Shown: positions 34,451-47,639, counted from the stretch's first letter. The stretch: 64,000 nt of DNA from Lepeophtheirus salmonis (GCF_016086655.4 NC_052136.2:56846492-56910491), one strand, 5' to 3'. The notes: generated from the letters alone by a model not told the origin. A program made the numbers and translations.

Positions 34451-36590
34451 TCGAGATTGTGATAAAAAACATATGTTATCAATATATATTTATATCAATA
34501 CATCAACTATTTCTTATTATGTACGTTATATTGATTTAAGATAATGTATCTATATTATTATAAGATATTAAGTCAATCAATATCATATGATATATTACGA
34601 TTTTTATCTTCATGAATCAGAGGACGTTCAGGTGCGTAGGTAATTTAGTAGGATCTTTGGCCTCTCTCTCTCTCTCTCTATACATGTATGTTACAAATAT
34701 TTTTCTGATCCGTATATCTCATCTTAAACATGAGTCAAATTTACCAATTTTGTATTAAGTTTATGTAAAAAGCCATATAAATTGTGGCAATGATGAAGCT
34801 TAAAGGACCTACTCTGATTAATTGTTTATGAGGAAGAAAAGAGTTGAAGAAGATGTTGCTTGAGATGAAGAGTGAAAGTTCATCGGGAGAGAGAAATGAA
34901 AGGAGGAAAAAAAGGCTATACAGTACATCAATTCTCGAGAAATAATGGGGGAGGGGGGGTAAATGAGCATGAAGGAGAGAGAAGTTCAATAGATTGTGAG
35001 GTTATTCATGAAAGAAGATTATATCATCATTTATATCTAATGTGTATATGTTAATGAAACCTAGCAAAAGATGTGATATCAAGTACCTCCTTGTAAGTCA
35101 AATAACTATCACCTTGACCCTCTATGAACAATATTCAAATATTTTAGTGTTCATCTTTACATTGAAATTACATTAAGGAAGTCACAATGAAATTAAAGGA
35201 AGAACGGTGCTCAATATTTAGGAAAACATCATTAATAGAAACTCTAATGATTTAGAGTTTGCTATAATAAAAAATATTTTTTTTCCCATATAGTCGCCTT
35301 GTAAATTCTACAGACTTCTTTTCAGGAATGCTCACATCTTTTAACCAGATCCGTCTTCAACTTCCCTGATGGAAATGTGCAGAGCTACAAGAATACAACG
35401 TTGAAAAATAAAAATTCAGAATTTTTTTTCACCAACGGACTCACATTAACTCACACATACAACTCCGCGTCAAAAATGGCTGAAACTTTGATGAGTTACT
35501 GTGAACTATTCTACCCGTTTTTTGTCTTTTTAAAGTTGTATTAAATTTCGAAATTTGTTATTTTTCAAACACAAAAAATTGTGAATCTTTTTAGCAGATA
35601 AAATGAAATACTCTTACGTATGTTTTTCCCCAAAATCTTTAATTTCTTAACGATGAGAATTTTTTTAAAGATAACATATTTTTTGGAAAGATTTTTGTAC
35701 ATTAAGTTTCAGAAAAATATATGTATATATATTTTTTTTAAATATATACAGTGCAAGTAATTATTTTATACAATGCATCCCCCCCCGCCCTTAAAAATCC
35801 CTAGCACTGCCCTCAAGTTACAAATCGCTTAGCAAATATAAAATTTGAAATCATCATTATGCAGGAATAAGAAGATAACTTGTCCCAGCCTTAAATAAGC
35901 TGAACAACATATTCAAAAATTCATATTTAGGCAAACATCGAATATCAATATAATCCCATGATATTTAAAAAATCTCAACTCAAGTGGATAACTTTTCAAG
36001 TCGACACTGCAATTGAGTTAGTAGGTTTCATCTCTGGCAAACATAAAAAAGTTTAATTAAATTATAAATGTTCAAAAATATCCACTGGAGGGGACGGGAC
36101 AATAGAAATGGTTTGTATTTGATTGACGTAAAAATGATTCAACTTGTGGCAGAATTATTTTAGACCACAAAAAGTTTTTGGAGTAAATGGCTTATAAAAT
36201 TATGATATTTAATCATTATTTAGGGAAGCCCCATTTGAAGCATGTTCAACGAATCTTTATTCAGTACAATGCAAAAAAGAAAAAAAAATATTAAAATGTA
36301 TATAAATAGCAAATTTTAAGTGATAATGCATAAAAATTGTTCAATATTGTAATATTGAAACAATATATTAAACATTTAACATAACGTCGATAAAATTATA
36401 ATTTTCATATTGTTAAGAATATATATATTTTTTTAATTTAAACTTCTTTTAAAAAGAAGAATTAAAGCTTTAGAACTACTAATCTGTTTAAATACATAAA
36501 AAGTGTATAAAATTAATATATAAGTGGCCTGTCAACAGAAAAGTAAGATAGAATGATTTTTCAGAATTAAGTCTGGATTAGATTTGTACA
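34450..36590. other. Intergenic or 5' intronic DNA, no gene recognised
   Basis: AT-rich, with a (TC)n microsatellite at 34663-34679 and a T-rich tract near 35730. The stretch 35325-35520 is less AT-rich (GAACTATTCTACCCG at its end) but gives no recognisable protein on either strand. Confidence 0.5.
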
Positions 36591-36592
36591 TT

Positions 36593-37290
36593 ATACCAGG
36601 TGGTTCATCTGAACACTTTATCATTACAAGTATCATCAAATTTAGAAAATATAATTCATAAATACAATCCAGGCTCTCACCTCATTTACATTATCAGTCA
36701 ATATGACTGTCTTTGGCCTTAATGAACAATTCCAGGCTGGTGTGGAAATTTACAGATCAGTTCTTTACAAAGCTCGGATCTGGATTGGGATGAAGTGATG
36801 ATAGTGGTCTTAAGTTGGTACTTTGTGATGTATCAAACCTCTGAAAGCTACCCCTTGAGGTGCCAAAAACTAACATAGTCAAATAGGGAACAGTTGGGGC
36901 TACGGGGAGGCCAAGGGTCTTGCTTTTCAAGTTTGTTGAGGAGGACTTTTTGTCTGGTTACACGCTTAACTCGATTCTATGGCCTCAGACCACGACAATG
37001 AGTTCTCTTGAAGAAATTAAGGTTCAACTCTTGCTTCAAGAAGCAACGCAAGGTGGTCTGGCTTCTGCGAAATTCACGAGTAAGGTAATTAACGGACACC
37101 TTGCCTCTTTTGCCATCAATGCTGCAGTCTCAACCAATTCTTTTGGACTCTCTGGCCTGATCGGCACCTTGTGAAAGCTTTTGGTTTACCTTATGCGGTC
37201 ACCTGGTACACAGTAGTGTGGTTACATCCCAGCACTTTAGAGTCTCTGATGGCAATTTTGCATGCACAGATCTGCGTTTCTACATGTTTT
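36593..37290 (-). mobile_element. Internally deleted, degraded Tc1/mariner element (related family)
   Basis: Minus strand: head GCNHTTVYQVT (helix-turn-helix), then a decayed middle without the QDG catalytic block, then DYVSFWHLKG / FDTSQSTNLRPLSS and the tail FVKN.SVNFHTSLELFIKAKDSHID. Frames shift several times. The outer end at 36593 (ATACCAGGTGGTTCATCTGA) resembles the ATACYGAGTGGTTCATTAAA ends of the 27, 48 and 63-kb copies. The plus-strand 84-codon open frame here is a shadow of the reversed gene. Confidence 0.65.
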
Positions 37291-37704
37291 TGGTTATGAC
37301 TTTCGTATTTTTCGGTTGACTTTGCTTATTTTTTATAACAGTTTTTTTTCAAAAATTGTTTACAATAATTTACAAGGATTAAACAACAAAATATGACAAA
37401 GACATAATATTTAAATAATTGTTACATTATAGACAAAGGTGCCTGTTTAATGTTTCAAATTTTATAACAACAATAAGTTTGTTCAAAATGAAAGATGCAT
37501 TCATTACATTTCCAAAGAAAAAGTGAAGTTTTAGTCATTTTTTTATAGTTAAAAAGCATTTTTTCCAATTCAGAAAAGGATGCAGAAATTATTAAAATGT
37601 TTTTTTGAATCAGAAAAAAATGTATCTTAAGACTGTAATTCATGCATATTAATTTGATATTTATCGTTCAAGATGAATCAATATTTTTCAAAAACACTTT
37701 GTAT

Positions 37705-37885
37705 TAGAGATAAGACGGGGCTTGGACCGGGATTCGAAGTATCCAGGTGCAGTATAGGTAAATTTATATTAGCCAAAAGGTCCAAGGCCCAAACTGGTTT
37801 TAAATACCCGAACTTTTACGTGTCATAAAGGAAGTCCAAGGAATTTTCCGGATCCCAAAAAGCTAAACCAATACTTAATCTTACT
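37705..37885 (+). repeat. Unnamed interspersed repeat, copy B
   Basis: Inverted relative to 2390-2565. Shared blocks in order: AGAGATAAGACGGGGCTTGG, GTGCAGTATAGGTAAATTTA, CCCGAACTTTTACGTGTCAT, GGAATTTTCCGGATC. Confidence 0.6.
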
Positions 37886-37987
37886 CGTAAAAAAAAGATT
37901 TTTAACTTTACCGAAAAAACACATTACCTATCTTGATTAGTGATGTCAGTGATATCTACATAAATAATTGTATCATATGTTTATTCC

Positions 37988-38205
37988 ACACGGCGTTACA
38001 TTTATTGTATCACTCAACTTTTCTCCAAAAAGAAACAGAAGGAAAGGGTTTCAATAAGTTTGTAGTTTGGCAGTTCTGTATGGTTTAGAAGGAGCTAATT
38101 ATAATTCAACCATTCAACGTTCAAAATACTGATCAGGAAAAATAAGGGGTAAACAATCGACAGCTGTTAACAAAATACACTATATAATAACGCCGAACTC
38201 TCATA
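37988..38205 (+). repeat. Unnamed interspersed repeat, copy B, with short inverted ends
   Basis: Matches 1738-2010 in the same orientation. It opens CACGGCGTTACATTTATTGT and ends near ATAATAACGCCGAACTC, so GGCGTTA...TAACGCC form a short terminal inverted repeat about 190 bp apart, suggesting a tiny non-autonomous DNA element. Confidence 0.55.
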
Positions 38206-38569
38206 TAGAAAAATGTTTAAGTTTTTTTTCTTTTCCTCAAATCAGTATTCTTAAAATTGATTGTCTGGAAATGAATGGGTTCTTATTCAGGGCACTAGGA
38301 AAACTGCCCTGTAGAAAATTGCCAGTATTTTGTTCAAATTATAAATTCGTTTAAGATTGTGTATGCCAAATATCTAAACATATTTGTTTGTTCCATCCCC
38401 CATGGGAGTACTTTCAATAGTGAGTAATACTATTGCAATATTTTTTCAATTCAATCCAATATTCTAAGAAATCCCTGAATCCTTTAAACCCCCTCCAATA
38501 CATCCAAGAAACCCCTCTAATAACAAATAATAGTTATAAGTCTCCGAGTAGTGATGTGGATTTTTCAAA

Positions 38570-38795
38570 TTCTTAAGAAAATTAATTTTTTAAGAATAGC
38601 TATGGATTTTTAATTTTTTCCCCCAAAAATTTAAACTATTTGTGAACAACTGTAGATTTTTAAATTTTATATTTAAAAAAAATTAACTTTTTAAGAATAA
38701 CTAAGAATTTTTGATGTTTGTGCTCCCAAAAATGTAATTTTTGTGAACAGCATTAGATTTTGGAAATTCTAAAAAAAACCTAATTCTTAATATTA
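38570..38795 (+). repeat. A/T-rich degenerate repeat block (AGCTATGGATTTTT units)
   Basis: Three or more decayed units: AATAGCTATGGATTTTTAA, TGTGAACAACTGTAGATTTT and TGTGAACAGCATTAGATTTT, each followed by a C-run or A-run. Same family as the 9.3 and 19.7-kb blocks. Confidence 0.5.
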
Positions 38796-38799
38796 AGTC

Positions 38800-40230
38800 A
38801 TTTATTATTTTCAAACATGTGAGTCATGTTAAACGATAAATACATAGACTTATCTGTCTGAATGTTGATGTGTATTCTTCCCAGAGATGTTACTAACTAA
38901 AAATAACTTCGATACGCATCAGTAGTGCCATCTCTCGGACTTTGCATGGACTTTTCAAATGACCCTTGTATATTGAGCCCAATATATAAATATAATAAGC
39001 CAACATTTTATATTTCCTAATGAAACAAACAGCCCAATTTTGTGGAGAAGAATATATTGCATCCAGAAATTCGGGGAGCTTGGGATGATGTCTTTCAGGA
39101 ATTTTTGGAAGACTCTTTTATTCTCTTGGATTGTAAGAATTTTTGTGGATGGCTCTGATAAAAGTTTCTGAAAATGAAACTGGAGGAGAAGACAGAGCAA
39201 GATTTAGAGATAATGAAAAGCTAAGGTCCAATTCTGCTACTCCAAATCACAAAGGATATTATGGGTTTGGTTAGAAAATGAGGAAATTAATATTGAAATT
39301 TCAAAAAAAAAAAAATTACTACCTTTGAAGTGGCAAGAAGTTGTGCATGGGAATGTAAAATTATACTCCATGACGAATTAATCAGTTAGAAGGAAATTAG
39401 ATTTGATGGGAGAAGTTTTTAATAAAAACAGGGTTTGTTTTTTTCATTCAGTCAAGAAGAGAAGGGAATTTTGACAAAAATAGATTTCAATAAGATGGTC
39501 AATACTTAGCTCCGAGAAAAAGTTTTGAAGTATGTTGAGGGCCCTCCGGATCGAAAGGCTTGAGTTTTCCGTATATTGGTTAAAACATCGAGTTATTAGG
39601 ATTTTATTTATTTATTTTCGGTTTTATTTATATTGATCTTGGGTCAGAAAATATACAAAATGTAACGAAAATATGGCATATTTTGTATAACTTAAGAAGT
39701 ACGAGAGCCCCTCTGTCTCCCTGTTTATTAACGTGTATATTTAATATGATATAAGTTTAGCTATAATTTAAAGCCTTTATTTGATTTAAGAGACTTTAAT
39801 TGTCCCACAATACAAATTTCACGTAAAATCTATTACTTTCTAATTCTTTTATTTTGACAAACAATTTTGGCTTCTTTCTATGCAATTTTTGGGATAATCA
39901 GAATAATTTACAATTATTTTTCGAAGAATACAAATCTAATGAAAACTTTTACAGCTTCGCTCCATATTGATTCGGTCGAATCCAGTATTAGGACTTTTGA
40001 TCATTGGAACAGATTCTTAAGACCGTCAGTCCTTAGCACTGGTACTTTAAATTTTTCTTTAGAATTTCGAAGGGTTATCGAGGCAAATATGATATATGAG
40101 AGATGTATTGTCTTAATATAGTATATATATTTTTATTTTTTTCATTATAATTTAATAAAATATGAAAATAAATGATTTTTACTTAGTTATAGTATATTTT
40201 CTATTATATAAGAGAGTAATTAAAGAAGGT
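38800..40230. other. No gene recognised
   Basis: A minus-strand 81-codon open frame at 38955-39200 (FQKLLSEPSTKILTIQENK) has protein-like composition but no recognised motif. A CATCTCTCGGACTTTGCATG block at 38929 looks like repeat-derived DNA. The rest is AT-rich. Confidence 0.4.
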
Positions 40231-40234
40231 AACG

Positions 40235-40990
40235 CACCCTCAATGACGTCACAAGGGATCAATTTTTTAAGGACCGAGAAGTGGGACTATACCAGATGGT
40301 ATCAAACTGGATTAGACCACGGTCCTTAATCCTAAATATGGACCGACTAACACTAAATCAGACTTAATTTTGAGAAAAATCCCTCAATCTTGCTTTTGTG
40401 TTTACGGGCCACATTATTACAAATTTATTTTGACTCAGAATTTTTTTTTCTGTACGTAGCTAGGCTACCTAACTCTATGGGTGAAAGAGGAAAGGAATAA
40501 GGAAGAGAAGCAGAAGAAGCAGAAGCAGGGGAAAAATTCTTTCAAGACCTGCAATCATTACATAATTTGCTTTCAGCTGCATCTATATGTTTGTATTATG
40601 TATATACTCGTAGTTAAAATATATTGATGAATACAATCTTAAATTGACAACTGACGGTTTTTAACAACCATTAAGGAATTAAATATTTGTTTTAAATAGA
40701 AAAAACCACAACTACAACGATAGGGAACAAATGCATTATTGCAGCAGGAATTGAAACAAAAATATGATGTATGCCTAGTGTTGTGTCAGTCCTTACTTAG
40801 GATATAAAACTACAGTCCGCTCCAGTTCAGCCCTGCATATCAGTCCTAAAACTTATAAAGTTTATTTCTGGATAACTTCCCTCAACTTTATTTCTTCTTG
40901 TTTTACTCATTTTTAGTTCTAAGAGTCCGAAGGACCGACAGTCTTAAGGATCATTACGGTCCTTGTTCATGTGACTCAAATGAATAAGAA
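40235..40990. repeat. Cluster of GGTCCTTAA / AAGGACCG inverted motifs
   Basis: TTAAGGACCG (about 40267) and CGGTCCTTAA (about 40320) form a 10-bp perfect inverted pair about 40 bp apart. Further AAGGACCGACAGTCTTAAGG and ACGGTCCTTG copies lie at 40930-40965, and GACCGTCAGTCCTTAG at 40021. The outer ends share GTCACA/GTCACATG, hinting at one foldback element of about 0.75 kb. No coding capacity. Confidence 0.35.
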
Positions 40991-40999
40991 AATATTGAG

Positions 41000-42470
41000 C
41001 CCTTAAATGATAGGATAGGATGGGATTTGTGTAAGAGTAGGTGAGGAAAAGGCAGAAGCAAAAATATGGAATTACTGAATTAAGACCCTTATAAATATCT
41101 GCTGCTTATTATATGATTTCGGGGGAAGAAAATGAATTACTGCTAAAGAGTAAAACTTTTTACATAATAAATAGCATTATTGCATTGAAAATATCAAAAT
41201 TTAATATATATTAATTTAGAGGGAGATATTAAAACAGCACGGCTTATTAAATAATGAACAAAAAAGAAGAAAGAGCACACGCAACAACCGTTTTTCCTTT
41301 ATCTAAACGCTATACTTAGTTTTTTCATTATACAGATCCCATCTTTAATCATAGGGTGTCCCAAAGCTGTAAACCAGGTAGCGATTCGAACAACGCATAA
41401 TCAATATTTTTCGAAACATAGTTATCTACGTGAACACTTTTTTGTTTGTTATGGCGTATCGAATTAATGTTCTTTAAATGTTTAGAGAAATTGTATTGAT
41501 TATGTGTGATTAAACATTATTTATTTTATTAATATTACACATTTTGATATGTAAATTGTCTTAGAAGTATATATGCATAATGAATATTTCCGTCCTAGGA
41601 GGAGCCGTGAATCAAACTTACGCCAATTTAGTTCAAAATAAAAAAAATCTTGAACGCGTTATTCTATGATAGTTGAATATTAATTTATAACTAACAATGC
41701 AACCCTCTATAAGTTTGACCTTTAAACTAAAATAACTAGGTGAATTCTGGAAATATAAGATAAAATTGCATACGACTTGACAGAAAATGTCATGATCAAT
41801 AAATGTTATCTCTCTTATCATAAAATGTAAAATCTTGTGTGAGAAACCATTTTTCACATAGACATTGAGTAATTCTTTGTTCATAGCTTTTAGATGACTA
41901 ACCCTCCTCCCCGCTCCCCCAGTGACGTACTCTTTTTACATCCTGTCCCGGGACTTTTTTAGAGATGGACTTAAATGAAAATCATTTTATTAAATATAAG
42001 ATCCTCACTAATTTTTCGAAAAACATAACACCTTCCCAAGCATAAAACCAACATTAATTTGAAAGTACTTTGAAAATCACTCTCTTCCGCAGTTTATTTT
42101 TTTTTTTCACGATGAGGTATTGATTGTGAAAAGTTGAAACACAAATTGAAGATTTATTCTACCTATTATAAATATCCAATATTATGAATAGCCATCATGA
42201 CACATCAAATTTGCTAAAAACTACTAATAAATCCCTCAAAAGCGCATTTTGTAAAATCATGATGGAAAAATACATAAATATTTTGTAATTTATCAATAAT
42301 TGTTTTTTACGTAAAAATATAATTTTATAAGTACTTAAATGTGTGCAGCATGAAATAAATTTAGCTTGTGACGTATGTTAGCTCTTTTTTTTTGTATATG
42401 TTGCAATTCCTTATTAGTTTTGAAATAAAAAGATAGATAAATTCGTGTTCATTACTATTCCATTGTAAAT
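41000..42470. other. No gene recognised
   Basis: AT-rich DNA with short non-conserved frames only. Confidence 0.5.
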
Positions 42471-42473
42471 GTT

Positions 42474-42700
42474 CATGTGGTGAGTAGGGGGCCACATTTT
42501 CTTTGGCCAAAAAGGCAAGTCGTTCTTTGCCCACTTCTGGGCCTTTTTGGACGTGTGTGCATAGACATCAAGTCCGGGTAGTTGGTTTGGACCAATGGTA
42601 ACAACTTCTCATCCAACCAGGGTCCTAAAGTGCGCGGACCTAAATTCGTTGGACACGTTCGGAGGGCATTTTCTCGACTTCCAAGACACTTAGGAAGATT
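42474..42700 (-). pseudogene. Mariner-type transposase fragment (catalytic region)
   Basis: Minus strand: LDEKLLPLVQTNYPDL, then after a deletion and frameshift HTSKKAQKWAKNDLPFWPKK and MWPPTH. These are the segments before the second catalytic Asp and just before the third; the QDGAP motif itself has been lost. The rest of the gene is absent. Its lineage differs from the 28-kb element but is close to other copies in the window with FWPKxxWPP. Confidence 0.75.
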
Positions 42701-42759
42701 TAGTTTTTTTTTGTATATTTTTAGTATTTGACTGGAAAATTTTACTGCATTCACAAAAA

Positions 42760-45700
42760 TCTTGATTTATGTAGCAAAAAAGAAGTGTAAAGATTTTTTC
42801 ACTGCATATAATAAGACAACTTATTATTTTTCAAAAAGATTAAATTATAAAATAGTCATGACGCATCAAGTAAGATGCATGGATCGACAGCTGCAACAAA
42901 ATACATAGGTATTTTTTGTGTCAGCGAGCTAACTCCATGAGGAATAATCGTTACATTCAACACGCACTCTTTTTTTCTTTTTCTATCACCAGCTAAGGGT
43001 TATTTTATAGAGTAGAGACAATATGAAATGAAAGAGAGCATTGAATTAAAGCAATTGTATAAAATATATTTAAATGTTTCAATTTTTTTTTTTGATTTAT
43101 TTATATAATTAGAATATAAACTAATGAAAAAGTTTTTTCCACTTCTTTAAGACGCTCATTAAACGATCCTGTTAATTAAATTTCTTCTTTCATATAATAA
43201 ATATTATACTAATAGAAACATTTAAAAAAATACTTTGGTTGGTCCGAAAAAATATAAAAAAAGTGTCCACTGCAATATATAGTTTGCTCCTTGGTAAGAT
43301 TATCATCTGTCCTCGTTTGACCTGACCTGTTTTCTCTTTAAACATTGTGACAGGCTCCCAAAGGTTTTTTTATAGGCAAATCAATGAAATCCTAATTATT
43401 TTTTCTTAATATATTTTAATAATAAAATAATATCTCAAATATTAAGCATAAATTAAATTAGTAATTAAAATGTCTCCATTTTTATCCCTTTCTTAAACCA
43501 ACTCTCATCATCCCAGTATTTCTCTGTCGTAGGTGAATTAAAAGGGAGTTTAAGCTTTGGATTAGTCCCAAAACAATTTTTTAAGAACAAACCATACACA
43601 GAATTAGATTGAATAGCTTATAAAATTTGTATTTCAATGCACAATTTATTATTTTTAAATAGGTTGCAATGGACTACAACTACTCTTGTTCTAATGAAGC
43701 AATCAATGGATATTTTGTTTCGAAAATACGGAGTACACGTATATATTTGATATTTTCATGAGTTTGAAATAGGTATAAACTAATTATCCTCAAGGTTTGT
43801 GAATACAACAACATGGAAAGTCTGAAAATGTATTGTACATTTTCATTAATATTAACAGTGATTATTTAGTTTAAATTAGCCTACATTACAAAGTGTGACA
43901 TGCAAATATACACCTTTATTGTACATGGGCATTAATATAAATATATACTTAATTAAATTAACATAATTGATTTAGTACCTTCAAATATACAAATATGTCC
44001 ATATAGATGTACGTAATACAATGGAAATATATTTATAATTTTTTTTTTTTTTAAATTACACTATGATTACTTGAAACCTGTAAGAAAAACCTCAAGTGCC
44101 CGCTAAAAATAAGTAAAACAACTGATAATTACTATACCTACAACTCTTTTAGTAATTTAAGCACTAAAAAGCAGTATTAAAACCTTCAAGTGACATGGAT
44201 TTGGTCTTACAATTTTTTTTTTAAACCACGATTTTTAAGTATAGTTTCAATTCCGAGCCATATTTCGACATAAAAGAACTATATCGAGGAACTTTTAAAT
44301 CAATTGATAAAAATATTGAACCGAATGAAAGATTTATGATTAATTATGTTATCTTGATTAAAATTCATAAGGAATGTGTTTAATCACACAAAAGTGAAGG
44401 ATCTCATTTGGAAGCTAACACTTTTTTTCAATTGATTTATTTTATAGCTAAAAAAGAAGAGTGAACATTAAAAAGATTTGTTGACAAAAAAAAGGTCCAA
44501 TTTGCTGGGTTTTTTTTAGTTTAACTGCTTATTTCTTATGGAATATTAAATAAATGAGCAATGTATGGTTGATTGAAAAAAGTCAAAAATTGAATATAAA
44601 TAAGTTGATTAGATTACTTAATGAGTAACAAATGATAATAAAAAATACATCGGTGATGAAACACATTTAAACGGAAGTTAATCTCCTTTCCTTGAAAATC
44701 TTAATGAATTATTACAATTAGTCAAATAATTGACGACGACTTTAATCAGTCATGAACAGCTATGGCTTTTATTAGAGTGGTGATTATATAGAGAAGTCCT
44801 CCTAAGGCTCTTGTATGTCACGAAATGGGAATGAGACTCCCACATTTTATATCAATATTACGCTCTCACACATTATCAATCAAAATATCTAAATTGGAGA
44901 CATAGTGTTTCAAATAGAAACGACCTATTAAGACATAGAGGCCTCAAAACAAGCTTCTCTGTAAGTAGATATGTTCCTTCTCAAAGTTACCATATTTGTA
45001 TGATATTTTCTCAGGTTATGTTTTTCCACTCGCCACAATTTTAACAACTATTACCATCTGTATTAATAAGCGTACGCCTATATTGTTTGTAAATGATTAT
45101 TGAGTTGGTTGATTTTATTTACACTACATATATTTATACTAATTTTTAAATTAACTCGTAGAACATTAATTACGAAAACAATTTTTTAATCACAAGTTTT
45201 TCATAATTTATAATTAAATGTATTTTTAGCACTGAATTACTCATGTTTTTTTATTTGATTTTTCAAAAACTCGCAAATACTGGAGTAGCAACATGGAGCT
45301 CGTGGCTCATTACTAAAAAATATGGGACTTGAGCTTCTGAATCCACCTCCTTGACTGGGGTGTCAGATAATGTCTGAGGGTTTTATAAAGATAGCTTTTA
45401 ATATGCCAATGAAATCCAGATAAGGATTCATTTTTTCTCAATGTTTTGCATTCATACTGGTGTTTCCATTATTTTAATTGAGATTTACAGGGGGTAAAAT
45501 GAATAGAATAGTTAAAAACACGATACAAAACTCAAATGACGTAATTATTAAAATTGTTTACCATATTATTAAAAATGTTTTATTTTTGAGGTGTCTCCTT
45601 TACTCAATTCAATTAACGTGTTATAAAAAGTATGTTCACTAACGGAAGGTTATAGAATAGTAACCCATTTCGAAAGAATTGCTTAACTACCACCAACTGA

Positions 45701-45980
45701 TATTGTGCCTATTTTTTTGTTGTTGTTGTGAAAAAGAGGTTGAAATATACAATTAAGATCACATCACCAAAAAAATATAATTAATTAATGAGTGTATTAG
45801 TTGTAGCACCTGGCATTTCCTGGAGTAATTGGGACTGACTAGTAAACAAACTTTAGTCTAATAATATTGAAAATAACCCCTCAACAGTGCATCAGTGTTA
45901 ATCTCGGGTTTTCATAAGCTGATTCACACGTAGGTATTCCTGAGAGCAGCAACGTAACAATTATTCAAATCTGGGACTAG
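42760..45980. other. No gene recognised; one unnamed repeat inside
   Basis: Strongly AT-rich. The only structure noted is the repeat at 44205-44285. A slightly less AT-rich patch at 45280-45430 gives no recognisable protein. Confidence 0.5.
44205..44285 (+). repeat. Unnamed repeat, copy 1 (partner at 62050-62125)
   Basis: Shared order of blocks with 62.05 kb: TTTGGTCTT, a T-run then AAACCAC/AAATCAC, and GTTTCAATTCCGAGCCATAT versus GTTCAATTCAGAGTCATAT, then TTCGAYATA. About 75% identical over 75 bp. Confidence 0.45.
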
Positions 45981-45984
45981 TGTG

Positions 45985-46545
45985 ACCTTCGTTTGCAGAG
46001 TTAAGAAGGAAATTTGAGGCCTCTAAAGGTCATGCAGACGAATTCCCAGCCCACATTATGGTGATTGGGATGGCTAGCACCAAAGGTCCGTAATGCCTTC
46101 TCATGATTTCCCCCCAATGCCTCAGGCTCAACCCTGATACCTTCTTGGACGTGCTAGAGACCAAGGTGAAGCCCTGGATGGACATGGTTACCAATGGGAG
46201 GCCTTACATGTTGGAGCAGGACTCGGTATCAAATGGCTCCCAACTACTTCATCACACTGTATTTCTGGCCTCGAAACTCGCCGGATCAGAATCTGATTGT
46301 GTTTTTTTTTGTGAGGCGCTATCATAGGACAATCTAATTGAGTCTAATTGAACACAAAAGGCGAAATTATCAGTCGGATCAAGAAGGAATTTCATGATTG
46401 GGCAAGGGGCCAAGTGGCAAAGGCCAACTCACACTTTCGGCCTCCTATAGAGTCTACTTTATTCGTTAACATCACCTTTAACCTCAATCACAGACTAAAA
46501 TAGAGCTTCCGAGGTGAAAGGGAGTAGATTTAATACTAAAATGTT
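45985..46545 (+). pseudogene. Degraded Tc1/mariner transposase fragment
   Basis: Plus strand: CRVKKEI, then LDVLETKVKPWMDMVTNGRP, YMLEQDSVSNGSQLLHH (second catalytic Asp retained in QDS), then a decayed core lacking the SPDLNPLD block, then RIKKEFHDWARGQVAKANSH to the end. Frameshifts and stops throughout. It is a second copy of the element at 80-650 (minus). A SINE tail begins immediately after it. Confidence 0.78.
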
Positions 46546-46605
46546 TACTTATACTTAATGAGTGCAACTCCATCTAACCAATAAAAGGAACATTAAAAAA
46601 AATCC
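46512..46605 (+). repeat. SINE tail (copy 3, head missing)
   Basis: GGGAGTAGATTTAATACT, AATGTTTACTTATACTTAAT, GTGCAACTCCATCTAACCAA then TAAAAGGAACATTAAAAAAA: nearly identical to the tail at 55727-55805 and similar to the end of the 23.57-kb copy. 5' truncation is usual for SINE insertion. Confidence 0.65.
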
Positions 46606-46609
46606 ATCA

Positions 46610-47635
46610 AGTATTCAGCATATGGGTTTAATTTTTAATATGATAAAAAAGATCATTTTTGCCGTACTGATAGCTTCCGTACCCTGTAGATGATCTATCC
46701 TCAAGTATAAAAGAATAATAATAGCTCCATAAGAGTACTTTAAGATTACTTTAGAGTACTTTTTTTCAAGGAGTACTTTAGTTTATGAAGCATTTACTAG
46801 TAGTGTTCTAACTACATATGCTCGTTGCTAAACCTTACTTAAAGTCATATTAATTATGTGTATTTCCCTCTTTTGTTCACTTTTTTAATCAGGTCGTTGT
46901 TAAAAATGAGTTCTCATCTGTTAGACAAATAGGCAGATCTATAAACTTTACTTAATATATAAATATTTTTGTTCCACAAGAGCTTTTTATAAAGACCCGC
47001 ATGCTTTCTGTCTTTTTGTTTGGTTTCATGTATATTGTTCTCAAATAAAATAAAAAAATTCGAAAGTAAATAGTTCATTATTTTCCTTCTTTTTAAATAT
47101 ACTTCATACACTCACTTTTGTAAGTACCTGACATTCATTAAACTACTTTCTACTGATATATTTATTATTGATTATTCAAAATTAATTAATCAAACATGTT
47201 TTCCAGTAATATAATGCGTAATGTTTTGATTTAATTTATTAATTCGTTTTTTATGTTCTATAAAAATGTTAATGCAAAATGATAAATTAAGTTTGACACT
47301 TCTCACAAAAAAAAAAAAAAATACAAACCATTTTTTCGTTTTTGTAAATCGATACTCCCTCAAATCAATGACAAATAGTTGCACACATAATACCAAAAGT
47401 TCAATATTTTTAACCTCATATAGCGTTTGTTTATAAGAAACTAATGTCATTAGCCAATCATATAACTTTTTTTTCCCTCTAAACTTTCCACTATTGGAGG
47501 GGCAAGTCTGACTGTGGCACATTATATAGCTTAATTGTCCACAGTTTCATATTTCGTATAGTTCATGCCTGAGTGATATTAATACATAGTCTGTGCTTAG
47601 TTTACTTATGGGTTGTGTTCTTGAAATATGCGCAC
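46610..47635. other. No gene recognised
   Basis: AT-rich. The 110-codon minus-strand frame at 47190-47522 is dominated by Phe/Lys/Asn runs and looks fortuitous. Confidence 0.5.
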
Positions 47636-47639
47636 TTAT

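Noticed and set aside
36920..37174. 84-codon plus-strand open frame
   Set aside because: It is the reverse shadow of a minus-strand transposase remnant (HTTVYQVT and tail motifs are on the other strand).
47190..47522. 110-codon minus-strand open frame
   Set aside because: Composition is driven by T/A runs (Phe, Lys, Asn); no splice context, no motif.
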